Source of the DNA: JAPLDP01 sp964628285
GTDB taxonomy: Bacteria; Bacteroidota; Bacteroidia; Bacteroidales; JAGONC01
Direction of reading: 5' to 3'
DNA length: 64,000 bases
Assembly: GCA_964628285.1 (NCBI GenBank)
Contig: CAZVNP010000007.1
Coordinates: 1 to 64,000 of the forward strand
The notes under the pieces are model-generated. The model was not told the DNA's origin. It ran no database searches and saw nothing but the letters and a program-made list of their open reading frames with translations. Shown here in pieces: positions 42,946-51,800 of the stretch. Every line of letters starts with the position of its first letter. Positions within the stretch are counted from its first letter, which is position 1. The position numbers were made by a program, and so were the translations under genes.

Positions 42946-44295
42946 ATGCCAAAAGTAATAAAAATTAAACGGGGACTCGATATACACCTGCTTGGTGAAC
43001 CGGAAAAAGTGATCGTGGCGAAACCCTGTTACCGTTATGCTGTGAAGCCTCCCGATTTTCATGGTCTTTTCCCAAAGCTGCTGGTGAAGGAAGGTGACGC
43101 CGTTCTGGCCGGGACGCCTTTGTTCAGGGATAAATACAGGGAGAAAATTCTGTTTGCCTCCCCTGTCAGCGGCACGATCACCGGTGTCGTGAGGGGTGAG
43201 AAGAGGGTGTTGCTCGAAGTCAGGATCGAAGCTGAAAAGGATATCACCTATGTAGATTTCGGCCGCGAAGAACCGGCGGGGATGGAGCGCCGGGACATCG
43301 CCGGCAAACTGCTGCAAAGCGGTGTGTGGCCTGTGTTACGGCAAAGACCTTATGGTATCGTGGCCAACCCCGACGATGTACCCAAAGCCATATTCGTCTC
43401 ATGCTTCGATACGGCTCCCCTCGCCCCGGATATGGATTTTATTGTGGAAGGACAGGCTGAATCGTTCCAGACAGGCCTGGATGCTCTGATCAGGTTAACA
43501 CCCGGTGTCGTTCACCTGAATCTTGATGCCAATAAAAACAGGTCGGAAGTTTTTCTCAAGGCACAGGGTGTCCGAATTAATTTTTTTTCAGGCCCTCATC
43601 CGGCAGGAAATGCAGGCACTCAGATTCATCATTTGGACCCCGTCAATAAAGGTGAGGTGGTGTGGTATCTCCGGCCACAGGATGTCATAACCATCGGCAG
43701 GCTTTTCAGGCAGGGTCGTTATGATGCCTCCGCGATCATTGCCCTGACGGGATCGGAGGTGCTGAAACCATGTTATTATCGCATTGTCAGGGGCACTTCC
43801 ATTGGTGAGATTGTGGAAAATAACCTCTCCGGCGCCGAATTACGGTTTATCAGCGGTCATGTGCTCACAGGTGCCAGGATAGAACATGACGGTTATCTGG
43901 GATTCTATGATCACCAGGTGACGGTGATACCCGAAGGGCATCGCCGTGAGTTCCTGGGATGGGCTATGCCGGGGTGGCGGAAATACAGCACAAGCAGAAG
44001 CTTCCCTGCCTGGCTCGCACCCGCCAGGAAATACCGGCTCGATACGAATATGAACGGCGCAGTCAGACCCATCGTTATGACGGGTTATTTTGAAAAGGTC
44101 TTCCCGATAGATATTTATCCTGTCAACCTCATCAAGGCGATATTGGCCAAAGATATTGATCTTATGGAAAATCTCGGGATATATGAAGTGGAAGAAGAGG
44201 ATTTCGCCCTGTGCGAATTTGTCGACACGTCGAAAATGAATATTCAACAGATCGTGAGGGAAGGTCTCGATCTGGTGAGAAAGGAAATGAGCTGA
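42946..44295 (+). CDS. nqrA: Na+-translocating NADH:quinone reductase subunit A
   Basis: About 449 residues from the ATG at 42946 (MPKVIKIKRGLDIHLLGEP), which is the family start; an upstream ATG is inside the leader. It contains the paired RnfC/NqrA-like beta domains: AVLAGTPLFRDKYREKILFASPVSGTITGV, TIGRLFRQGRYDASAIIALTGSEV, and the C-terminal NLIKAILAKDIDLMENLGIYEVEEEDFALCEFV. The subunit binds the quinone site at the membrane surface. It starts the six-gene operon followed by apbE. Confidence 0.96.
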   Translation: MPKVIKIKRGLDIHLLGEPEKVIVAKPCYRYAVKPPDFHGLFPKLLVKEGDAVLAGTPLFRDKYREKILFASPVSGTITGVVRGEKRVLLEVRIEAEKDITYVDFGREEPAGMERRDIAGKLLQSGVWPVLRQRPYGIVANPDDVPKAIFVSCFDTAPLAPDMDFIVEGQAESFQTGLDALIRLTPGVVHLNLDANKNRSEVFLKAQGVRINFFSGPHPAGNAGTQIHHLDPVNKGEVVWYLRPQDVITIGRLFRQGRYDASAIIALTGSEVLKPCYYRIVRGTSIGEIVENNLSGAELRFISGHVLTGARIEHDGYLGFYDHQVTVIPEGHRREFLGWAMPGWRKYSTSRSFPAWLAPARKYRLDTNMNGAVRPIVMTGYFEKVFPIDIYPVNLIKAILAKDIDLMENLGIYEVEEEDFALCEFVDTSKMNIQQIVREGLDLVRKEMS

Positions 44296-44329
44296 CGACG
44301 ATACACATTATCTTTACAACCATGTTTTG

Positions 44330-45493
44330 ATGGACTTTCTCAGGAAATATCTCGATAAGATACGTCCTCATTTTGAAAAAGGAGGCAGGCTGGAGAAGTT
44401 TCACTCCACCTATGATGCCTTTGATACCTTCCTTTACACACCCGACAGGGTGACGGTGAACGGCAGCCACATCCGTGATGCCATCGACCTGAAACGAACC
44501 ATGGCGGTGGTGGTGATCGCTCTTTTGCCACCGATGCTGTTCGGGATATGGAACATCGGACATTGGCACTATCTCTCCCATGGTGTGACGGCGGGGTTCT
44601 GGAGCCAGTTCTGGTACGGTTTTCTCAGATTCCTGCCCATCGTTATTGTTTCTTACGTTGTGGGGCTGGGGATAGAATTTGCCGTGGCCCAGATACGTGG
44701 ACACGAGGTCAACGAGGGTTTTTTAGTCACGGGTATACTCATCCCGTTGATTGTCCCGCCCGAGATACCGTTGTGGGAATTAGCCATTGCCACTGCCTTC
44801 GCCGTCATCATCGGCAAGGAGGTGTTTGGCGGGACAGGGATGAACATCCTCAACCCGGCGCTGGTGGCGCGTGCTTTTCTGTTTTTTGCCTATCCGGGCG
44901 ATATGAGCGGCGACAAGATCTGGATAGCCCATATGGGTGACGCCATCTCGGGCGCCACACCTCTGAGTCATGCCATGATAGGACAGTTCGACAAAATACC
45001 GCCGGTCTCCGACATGTTCCTGGGGAGCATCCCCGGTTCCATCGGCGAGACCTCCACACTGGCCATTCTCATCGGAGCGCTCATCCTGCTGTTCACCGGC
45101 ATCGGCAACTGGCGCATCATGCTGACGGTCTTTCTCGGAGGCTATCTCATGGGATTGCTTTTTAATGCCGTGGGAGCGAATGAATACATGAAGATACCGG
45201 CCTACGAGCATCTCATCATGGGAGGCTTCGCCTTCGGCGCGGTGTTCATGGCTACCGACCCCGTAACCGCCGTCCAGACAAATAAAGGGAAATATATTTA
45301 CGGATTCCTGATCGGTGTTTTTGCCATACTGATACGTGTCGTCAATCCCGGATACCCTGAAGGCGTCATGCTGGCCATCCTTTTCATGAATGTCTTTGCA
45401 CCATTGATTGATTATTATATCATACAGGCTAATATAAAACGAAGGCTCAAACGGTTGAAGAAATCCTTGACGGTTCAAACCGCGAGTATATGA
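44330..45493 (+). CDS. nqrB: Na+-translocating NADH:quinone reductase subunit B
   Basis: A 387-residue polytopic membrane protein from the ATG at 44330 (a TTG sits one codon before). The flavin-attachment motif SGAT (Thr about residue 210) is in DAISGATPLSH; ApbE links FMN to this Thr by a phosphoester bond. Other features are GGTGMNILNPALVARAFLFF, MGGFAFGAVFMATDPVTA and the final PLIDYYIIQANIKRR. Na+ passes through this subunit. Confidence 0.97.
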   Translation: MDFLRKYLDKIRPHFEKGGRLEKFHSTYDAFDTFLYTPDRVTVNGSHIRDAIDLKRTMAVVVIALLPPMLFGIWNIGHWHYLSHGVTAGFWSQFWYGFLRFLPIVIVSYVVGLGIEFAVAQIRGHEVNEGFLVTGILIPLIVPPEIPLWELAIATAFAVIIGKEVFGGTGMNILNPALVARAFLFFAYPGDMSGDKIWIAHMGDAISGATPLSHAMIGQFDKIPPVSDMFLGSIPGSIGETSTLAILIGALILLFTGIGNWRIMLTVFLGGYLMGLLFNAVGANEYMKIPAYEHLIMGGFAFGAVFMATDPVTAVQTNKGKYIYGFLIGVFAILIRVVNPGYPEGVMLAILFMNVFAPLIDYYIIQANIKRRLKRLKKSLTVQTASI

Positions 45494-45520
45494 CAATGAC
45501 ACTTTATATCAACCCTGGCA

Positions 45521-46279
45521 ATGTTCAGTAACCGGTATATTTTTATCTACGCTTCAGTGATGGTGGTCGTGGTGGCCATACTGCTTTCAGCTGCCGCCAG
45601 TCTTCTCAAACCCTATCAGGAGGAAAACATCCGCGTGGAGAAGATACAGAATATACTGGCGTCTATTCATATGCCGGCAGCCAAAACCGAGGCCGAAGCG
45701 TTGTTCGACAAGTATATCACCGATGAACTGGTGGTCGATCCCAAGGGTCGGGTGGTGAGCATATACCATGAAGGGAAATTCACCAAAGGCGATGTCAGGG
45801 CGTTTAACATCAATCTTAAGGAGGAACAGGCCAAGATGGCTAAGTACATGAACGACACCACTGCCCCGGCACCTTTGCTCCCGCTGTATGTGGCACATGT
45901 CGACACGACAACATATTATATTGTCCCTCTCTTGGGTAAAGGCCTCTGGGGTCCCATTTATGGTAACATCGCTTTCAGGGATGATATGAATACCATTGCA
46001 GGGGCCAATTTCGGCAATGAAAAGGAAACACCGGGGCTGGGCGCTGAAATTTCCACACCGGCCTTCGCCAACCAGTTCGACGGGAAACAGATTTTCGATG
46101 AGAAGGGCCATTTTGTGTCCGTGGCAGTTGTTAAAGGTGGCGTTAAAAACAGTAAGATAAACGTGAAACATGGTGTCGATGCCGTCTCGGGAGGAACGAT
46201 TACGAGTAATGGCGTCGCCAAAATGCTGAAGGATTGCCTTGAACCCTATGTGCCCTTTTTTGAAAAAAACAAGAAATAA
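45521..46279 (+). CDS. nqrC: Na+-translocating NADH:quinone reductase subunit C
   Basis: A 252-residue protein with one N-terminal membrane span (FIYASVMVVVVAILLSAAASLL) and a periplasmic flavin domain. The FMN attachment Thr is Thr226 in DAVSGGTITSNG, with GLWGPIYGNIAF upstream. Modification is by ApbE. The stop overlaps the nqrD start (TAATG). Confidence 0.96.
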   Translation: MFSNRYIFIYASVMVVVVAILLSAAASLLKPYQEENIRVEKIQNILASIHMPAAKTEAEALFDKYITDELVVDPKGRVVSIYHEGKFTKGDVRAFNINLKEEQAKMAKYMNDTTAPAPLLPLYVAHVDTTTYYIVPLLGKGLWGPIYGNIAFRDDMNTIAGANFGNEKETPGLGAEISTPAFANQFDGKQIFDEKGHFVSVAVVKGGVKNSKINVKHGVDAVSGGTITSNGVAKMLKDCLEPYVPFFEKNKK

Positions 46280-46935
46280 TGAATGGTGAAAAGAAAGTAA
46301 GAGAACCGTTATTCTCACCGGCCAACATGAAACTGATACGGGGACCCCTGAACAAGAACAATCCCATCACCGTCCAGGTCCTGGGTATCTGTTCGGCTCT
46401 GGCGGTGACGGTGAAACTTAAGCCCGCCTTTGTCATGGCCATTTCGGTCATTGTGGTGGTGGCACTGTCAAATGTCATTATTTCGCTTATCCGGAACTCT
46501 ATCCCTCCCCGCATCCGCATTATCGTTCAGTTGGTGGTCATAGCCGCCTTAGTCATTATCGTCGACCAGCTTCTGAAGGCTTTCACGTACGATGTGAGCA
46601 AGCAACTGTCGGTCTTTGTCGGACTGATCATCACCAACTGCATTCTGATGGGGCGGCTGGAAGCTTTTGCCATGGCCAACAAACCCTGGCCTTCATTTCT
46701 CGATGGCATAGGCAACGGAACAGGCTATGCCCTGATACTGATCGTCGTGGCTTTCTTCAGGGAGCTGCTCGGGTCAGGCACCCTGTGGGGTTACCAGGTC
46801 GTCCCGGCCTCTTTTTATGAATTTGGATACAAGAATAACGGACTGGCCATTTTGCCGCCCATGGCGCTGATCTTTGTCGGGATCATCATTTGGATACAAC
46901 GGTCAAGAAATAAAGAACTGATCGAGGATAAATAA
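46279..46935 (+). CDS. nqrD: Na+-translocating NADH:quinone reductase subunit D
   Basis: A 218-residue membrane protein with six hydrophobic segments. Family hallmarks are NPITVQVLGICSALAVTVKLKPAF, VGLIITNCILMGRLEAFAMANKPWPSFLDGIGNGTGY and FFRELLGSGTLWGYQV. NqrD and NqrE form a Cys-rich Fe centre between the membrane halves. It overlaps nqrC by one base. Confidence 0.96.
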   Translation: MNGEKKVREPLFSPANMKLIRGPLNKNNPITVQVLGICSALAVTVKLKPAFVMAISVIVVVALSNVIISLIRNSIPPRIRIIVQLVVIAALVIIVDQLLKAFTYDVSKQLSVFVGLIITNCILMGRLEAFAMANKPWPSFLDGIGNGTGYALILIVVAFFRELLGSGTLWGYQVVPASFYEFGYKNNGLAILPPMALIFVGIIIWIQRSRNKELIEDK

Positions 46936-46959
46936 ACATCACATTTAACACACAGGATC

Positions 46960-47577
46960 ATGGAAGGTCTCCTGAATTTATTTGTCAAGTCGATCTTTAT
47001 CGAGAACATGGTGTTCGCCTATTTTCTCGGTATGTGTTCCTACCTGGCTATTTCCAAATCGGTAAAGACGGCTGCGGGTCTGGGGCTGGCAGTGATCTTC
47101 GTTCAGTTCATTACAGTGCCGGTCAATTTTCTGATCAACAAATACATGTTACTCCCGGGTGCGCTCACCTGGATCAGTCCTAAGCTGGCTGGCCTCGACC
47201 TGAGCTTTCTGAGTTTTATTATGTTCATCGCTGTCATTGCCTCCATCGTGCAGCTGGTCGAGATGGTCATTGAGCGTTTCTCGCCGGCCCTTTATAATTC
47301 ATTGGGTATCTTCCTGCCCCTGATAGCCGTCAACTGTGCCATCCTGGGCGGCTCCCTGTTTATGCAGGAGAGGGAGTACCAGACGGTGGCCGAGGCGGGT
47401 GTTTTCGGTCTGGGATCAGGCATCGGATGGGCCCTGGCGATCATCGCCATAGCGGCCATCAGGGAGAAGCTGCATTATTCCAATGTACCCAAGCCCCTGC
47501 GTGGCCTGGGACTGGCTTTCATTGTCACAGGCCTGATGGCCATTGCTTTCATGATGTTCCTGGGCATTAAGCTATAA
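46960..47577 (+). CDS. nqrE: Na+-translocating NADH:quinone reductase subunit E
   Basis: A 205-residue membrane protein of six segments. FVKSIFIENMVFAYFLGMCSYLAISKSVKTAAGLGLAVIFVQFITVP, YNSLGIFLPLIAVNCAILGG and FGLGSGIGWALAIIAIAAIREKL are hallmark NqrE stretches. Its partner is NqrD; the two are inverted homologues. Confidence 0.96.
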   Translation: MEGLLNLFVKSIFIENMVFAYFLGMCSYLAISKSVKTAAGLGLAVIFVQFITVPVNFLINKYMLLPGALTWISPKLAGLDLSFLSFIMFIAVIASIVQLVEMVIERFSPALYNSLGIFLPLIAVNCAILGGSLFMQEREYQTVAEAGVFGLGSGIGWALAIIAIAAIREKLHYSNVPKPLRGLGLAFIVTGLMAIAFMMFLGIKL

Positions 47578-47589
47578 TATGTCACCGCC

Positions 47590-48870
47590 ATGATCACAAC
47601 GTCATTACATATCATCCTGGGCCTCGGCATTGGAACCATTATCGTCATCAGTGTCATTGTTTTTCTGTTCGTCATTCTGCTCCTTATCGCCATGCTGCTT
47701 TATGCCAGGATGAAGCTGACGCCCAGGGGTAAGGTCACCATCACGATTAATGATGATAAAACCGTTGAGACACTGCCCGGATCAAACTTATTGACCACTC
47801 TGTCTGTTGAAAAGATCTTCCTGCCTTCGGCTTGTGGTGGCGGTGGCACCTGCGGCACCTGCCGCTGCCGTGTCACTGCCGGTGGCGGATCGATACTGCC
47901 TACGGAGACAGGTTTCTTTACACGTAAAGAGCAGCTGAACAACTGGCGTCTGGCCTGCCAGGTCAAGGTGAGGCAGGATATGAGCATCGTGGTGCCCCCG
48001 GAGATATTCGGCATAAAGAAATGGGATTGTGAAGTGATCTCAAATCATAATGTCGCGACATTTATTAAGGAATTTGTCATCCGGCTGCCTGAAGGTGAGA
48101 GTCTGGATTTCCGCTCCGGTGGCTATATTCAGATCGAGGTGCCTCCCTGTGAAGTGAACTATGCTACGGATATTCATGTGGAGGAGAAATTCCGCGATGA
48201 ATGGGACAGGTTCAGGCTGTGGGATCTGCGGATGAAAAACGACGAGCCGGTCTCACGTGCCTATTCCATGGCCAATTCCCCGGCCGAAGGCAATCAGATC
48301 ATCCTCAACGTGCGCATTGCCACACCTCCCATCGACAGGAAAACCAATGCGTTCATGAAAGTCAACCCGGGCATCTGCTCGTCCTATATCTTCTCGAGAA
48401 AACCTGGCGACAAAGTCACCGTTTCAGGACCTTATGGCGAGTTTTTTATCAAGGACACCCGGCGCGAAATGATGTTCATCGGTGGCGGGGCAGGGATGGC
48501 CCCCATGCGATCGCATATCTTCCATCTGTTTCATACCCTTAAATCGACCCGTAAAACGACTTTCTGGTACGGCGGCCGCTCATTGCGCGAACTCTTTTAC
48601 ATCGATGAATTCCGGGAGATAGAAAAGGAATTCCCCAGCTTCAGTTTTTATGTCGCACTTTCCGAACCTTTGCCTGAGGACAACTGGAACGGTTACACCG
48701 GTTTTATCCACCAGGTCATACTGGATAACTATTTAAAATATCACCCTGAACCGGAGGAGGTGGAGTATTACCTGTGTGGTCCGCCGCTGATGAACCAGGC
48801 GGTACTGAAGATGCTCGACGATTACGGTGTGCCGCCTGAAATGATAGCTTTTGACGACTTTGGAGGTTGA
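47590..48870 (+). CDS. nqrF: Na+-translocating NADH:quinone reductase subunit F
   Basis: A 426-residue protein with one N-terminal membrane span, a [2Fe-2S] ferredoxin domain (SACGGGGTCGTCRCRV and a later Cys in WRLACQV) and a ferredoxin-NADP reductase-like FAD/NADH domain (SRAYSMANSP for FAD, FIGGGAGMAPMRSHI for nucleotide, and the final YYLCGPPLMNQAV...AFDDFGG). It accepts electrons from NADH and passes them to the membrane subunits. It ends seven bases before apbE. Confidence 0.97.
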   Translation: MITTSLHIILGLGIGTIIVISVIVFLFVILLLIAMLLYARMKLTPRGKVTITINDDKTVETLPGSNLLTTLSVEKIFLPSACGGGGTCGTCRCRVTAGGGSILPTETGFFTRKEQLNNWRLACQVKVRQDMSIVVPPEIFGIKKWDCEVISNHNVATFIKEFVIRLPEGESLDFRSGGYIQIEVPPCEVNYATDIHVEEKFRDEWDRFRLWDLRMKNDEPVSRAYSMANSPAEGNQIILNVRIATPPIDRKTNAFMKVNPGICSSYIFSRKPGDKVTVSGPYGEFFIKDTRREMMFIGGGAGMAPMRSHIFHLFHTLKSTRKTTFWYGGRSLRELFYIDEFREIEKEFPSFSFYVALSEPLPEDNWNGYTGFIHQVILDNYLKYHPEPEEVEYYLCGPPLMNQAVLKMLDDYGVPPEMIAFDDFGG

Positions 48871-48877
48871 TTCTGAA

Positions 48878-49873
48878 ATGATCCGTAAATTTTTTTTTGG
48901 TCTGACGGTGGTCCTGGCATTGACCTCATGTCACAGGCCTGCCAGATTCTCCGGTGAAGCCCAGGGCACCTATTATGTGGTGACCTATTATGATCTCCGG
49001 AATCGCGATTACGGGAAAGAGATCGACTCGCTGCTGGCTGCCGTTGACCGGTCGGTTTCGAGGTATCAGCCCGGTTCTATCATTTCGCGGATCAATGACA
49101 ATGATACCATCGTGAGGGTTGACAGCATTTTTGCGGACATCTTCAGGAAATCCATGGAAGTATCGGAAACCACGCAAGGTGCCTTCGATGTGACTGTGGG
49201 ACCCCTGGTTAACGCATGGGGTTTCGGTGTCAAACCGGTGATGAGGGTCGACACGTCAGCCATCGACAGCCTGCGCCGGCTGGTGAACTACCGCGGGGTG
49301 CATCTGGAGAATGGCCGCGTGGTGAAGCAAAATCCTCATATGACGATCGATTTCGATGCCATCGCACAGGGTTACACCGTCGATCTGATCGGTACTTTTC
49401 TCGAACACCATGGCATCACATCATACATTATTGACGTGGGTGGTGAAGTGCTGGCCAGAGGAACTAAACCCGGTGGCGAAAAGTGGCATGTGGGAATTGA
49501 ACGGCCGGCCAGAAACCAACAGGACGAACGCGAGGTGAAGGCAGTGGTCGCAGTGAAAAATGAAGCTTTGTCGACATCGGGCAATTACCGGAAGTACTAT
49601 GAGGTCGACGGCATAAGGTACTCCCATACCATTGATCCGGCCACAGGCTATCCTGTGACCCACCCGCTGCTCAGCGTCACCGTCATGGCGGGTGACTGTG
49701 CCACGGCCGATGCTTATGCCACCGCTTTCATGGTCATGGGCCTCGACAAGGCCAGGGCATTTCTTGAAAAACATCCTGAACTGAATGCCTATTTTATCTA
49801 TTCAGGTCCCGGCGGACAGATGGAGACATTCATGACTGAAGGCATAAAAAAAATCCTCGTAGAGGAGGATTGA
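48878..49873 (+). CDS. apbE: FAD:protein FMN transferase ApbE
   Basis: About 331 residues from the ATG at 48878. It has a lipoprotein signal (FFFGLTVVLALTSC), the ApbE core with GEAQGTYYVVTYYD, FDVTVGPLVNAWGF, IDFDAIAQGYTVDLI, YIIDVGGEVLARG and the metal/FAD site SGNYRKYYEVDGIRYSHTIDPATGYPV. It flavinylates the Thr residues of NqrB and NqrC described above, which explains its place at the end of the nqr operon. Confidence 0.96.
   Translation: MIRKFFFGLTVVLALTSCHRPARFSGEAQGTYYVVTYYDLRNRDYGKEIDSLLAAVDRSVSRYQPGSIISRINDNDTIVRVDSIFADIFRKSMEVSETTQGAFDVTVGPLVNAWGFGVKPVMRVDTSAIDSLRRLVNYRGVHLENGRVVKQNPHMTIDFDAIAQGYTVDLIGTFLEHHGITSYIIDVGGEVLARGTKPGGEKWHVGIERPARNQQDEREVKAVVAVKNEALSTSGNYRKYYEVDGIRYSHTIDPATGYPVTHPLLSVTVMAGDCATADAYATAFMVMGLDKARAFLEKHPELNAYFIYSGPGGQMETFMTEGIKKILVEED
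49846..49871 (-). terminator. Terminator for the minus-strand small gene, lying inside the apbE end
   Basis: On the minus strand AATCCTC-CTCTAC-GAGGATT is followed by a run of T (the complement of the A-run near 49846-49851). The hairpin is encoded by the last apbE codons, so the same DNA serves a protein end and a convergent terminator. Confidence 0.55.
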
Positions 49874-49924
49874 AGTATTTTCCGGAAGACCGGGAGAGCC
49901 TTTATCCTTTGAAGTAACAAGGTA

Positions 49925-50131
49925 TCAGGATGGCCGGTCTTTCCTGTTCAGGCATGCCACCTTCTCATCCCCGCCGCACACGCATTCGAATGGTTTACCT
50001 GTCACCGGATCAATGCTGCTGCAATGCTTCACAAACTGCCCCTTCTTTTTAAAGATCATCTTAACCCCAAATCCGGCAAATGCCAGAGCAAGCATAATTA
50101 CCGCGACAATAATAACCTCGAGCAGCATCAT
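49925..50131 (-). CDS. Small Cys-containing membrane protein, candidate NqrM-like maturation factor
   Basis: A 68-residue protein: one N-terminal membrane span (LEVIIVAVIMLALAFAGFGVKMIF), a basic stretch KKKGQ, and a tail with four cysteines (VKHCSS, FECVCGG, VACLNR). NqrM (DUF539), the protein that helps to build the NqrD/E Fe centre, has the same plan: one span, then GR/K-rich turn and Cys cluster. The gene is convergent with the nqr-apbE operon. The link is by architecture and position only; sequence motifs of NqrM are only partly visible. Confidence 0.5.
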   Translation of the reverse strand: MMLLEVIIVAVIMLALAFAGFGVKMIFKKKGQFVKHCSSIDPVTGKPFECVCGGDEKVACLNRKDRPS

Positions 50132-50232
50132 TATTATTTTAATAGACTATGGTTTTCATTAAAACGTTCATGGTCCCATTCTGTTTTACCGGAAATCTTA
50201 TTTTCATCACATATTCGATGGTCGGTTTCGAA

Positions 50233-51708
50233 TCACAGTAACTTCAGCTGACCATACCTGGAGGGCATGTGTTTGTACTTTTTTGACCTGAGGCCGATGT
50301 AACTCTTTTTGAAGAAAACAAATGTTTTTGTCTTATCAAGCTTCAGGTTTGAAAGGATGTTCTTATCCGTAGTTTTTCTGTATCGTGTCACGTACTCGGT
50401 AATATCGGTAATATGACGAGGTTCATCGAACTTCATAAGGTACTCCTTAACCAGTGACTTAATGGTGCCTGTTTTAATATCACCCCACTGTTTCAGGGCA
50501 TAGGTGCTTGTTTTGCCGATGGCCACGATATCATCAATACTAAGTATGGACGACCGCAGCGATTCGATGTTATGAGGGGCTTTGTGTGACACACGTGCGA
50601 GCTCGCGGTGTATTTCTTTCAGATGTATGGGACGTCCCGCTTCGACAAGTATGGAGATGATGTACTCGGATAGTTTGACCAGGGTGTTCCGCGGGAAAAT
50701 GAACTGGTTCTCTTTATTGATGTCAAGGTTCAGCTCTATCTTGGCAATGTTTCTGCAAATGGGCTTCACCCGTTTGAAAACGGCCGCATCGGGCGATTTC
50801 AGATATTGACTGACCAATTGATCAAAGTCTTCGGTATAAGTATTTTCTATCCTTTGTTCCAGCCGCTGTTGCAAGTCATTGAAGAAATCGGCAAAACGGA
50901 ATTGTTTGGCGAGGTCGTTTTTTACAAGAAAATAGTTATCAAAGATTTTTTCCTTATCCTGGAACATGGTGTAACTCTTCACATAGAGCAGGGAGAATAT
51001 CAGGGCATAGAATTTAGCCGTGAACTCAAGTTCTTCCATCCTGTTGATCTCCCTGGCTGTCATCAAATTGATCAGGATATAATCGGCACGGATATCCAGG
51101 TCGTAATGAAAGTAATTCTTCAGGTAATCCTGTTCGCTGGTGAGACGGGCAATGGCATCTTCGAGCTTGTAAGGGATCATCTGGGCTATTTGCCTGATCC
51201 GTTCCCTGGTGATATCATAAAGGTCTCCAATGGATTGTAGGGTCATTTTCTCGGTGTTGGTCAGAAAACCGAAATTATGCTGAAAGATAAAGAACTCCCG
51301 GTCATTGAGGATCATTTTCAGGATCAAAAGGATGTACTTAAAGTAGGGAAATTTCTTGCTGAAAAAGCTTTCACGGAAAACCTCCGTTTCGACGGAAGGT
51401 ATACCATAGGTTTCGTAACAGAAGAATTTAAACCGTTCAAAAATTTCACTTTCTTCGCTTACCTCCAGATCGTCGATAGTGACCCCATACAGTGTAATGT
51501 ATTTTTCCGATAAGCGGATCAGTTCCTTGTTGGTCTTTTCACCGCAATTCCGTATTTTTTTAAAATTACCGTTCTTCAGGTAATAGAGAAGAATTTTTTT
51601 CAGGTTGTCTAAAGAACCTTTGAGGCAAACATTTTTTGTTCTCTCGGAAAGATTTTCGAATCTTTTTAATTCTTCAATATGATAATTTGTGAAATTATTG
51701 TTATCCAT
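50233..51708 (-). CDS. Sigma-region-4-like, HARE-HTH-like protein of unknown role
   Basis: A 491-residue protein. Residues about 15-70 (LSERTKNVCLKGSLDNL...KIRNCGEKTNKEL) look like the helix-hairpin-helix of the RNA polymerase alpha C-terminal domain. Residues about 130-185 (LNDREFFIFQHNFGF...TLQSIGDLYDITRERIRQI) look like sigma-70 region 4. Residues about 358-410 (GRPIHLKEIHRELARV...RSSILSIDDIVAIG) and the tail resemble a HARE-HTH winged helix repeat. No sigma region 2 is seen, so it is unlikely to be a full sigma factor. A DNA-binding role at promoters is an inference. It is not associated with an obvious operon. Confidence 0.65.
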   Translation of the reverse strand: MDNNNFTNYHIEELKRFENLSERTKNVCLKGSLDNLKKILLYYLKNGNFKKIRNCGEKTNKELIRLSEKYITLYGVTIDDLEVSEESEIFERFKFFCYETYGIPSVETEVFRESFFSKKFPYFKYILLILKMILNDREFFIFQHNFGFLTNTEKMTLQSIGDLYDITRERIRQIAQMIPYKLEDAIARLTSEQDYLKNYFHYDLDIRADYILINLMTAREINRMEELEFTAKFYALIFSLLYVKSYTMFQDKEKIFDNYFLVKNDLAKQFRFADFFNDLQQRLEQRIENTYTEDFDQLVSQYLKSPDAAVFKRVKPICRNIAKIELNLDINKENQFIFPRNTLVKLSEYIISILVEAGRPIHLKEIHRELARVSHKAPHNIESLRSSILSIDDIVAIGKTSTYALKQWGDIKTGTIKSLVKEYLMKFDEPRHITDITEYVTRYRKTTDKNILSNLKLDKTKTFVFFKKSYIGLRSKKYKHMPSRYGQLKLL

Positions 51709-51730
51709 AGGTTGGGTATTGAAAGGGACA

Positions 51731-51761
51731 CAAATATAACAAATACAAATGTAAAAAGCAA
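51731..51761 (-). promoter_or_regulatory. Promoter of the sigma-region-4-like gene
   Basis: On the minus strand TTG (51759-51761), 20 bases, TATATTTG (51731-51738). A second box, TACATTTG, lies at 51746-51753. The start codon at 51708 is about 16 bases from the predicted initiation point. Confidence 0.55.
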
Positions 51762-51800
51762 GTGCTTTTTAAATAAAGTTTTTTAAAAATGAAAATATTT

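Noticed and set aside
44162..45502. Long minus-strand frames opposite nqrA and nqrB
   Set aside because: They lie wholly antisense to conserved nqr genes and have no recognisable motifs.
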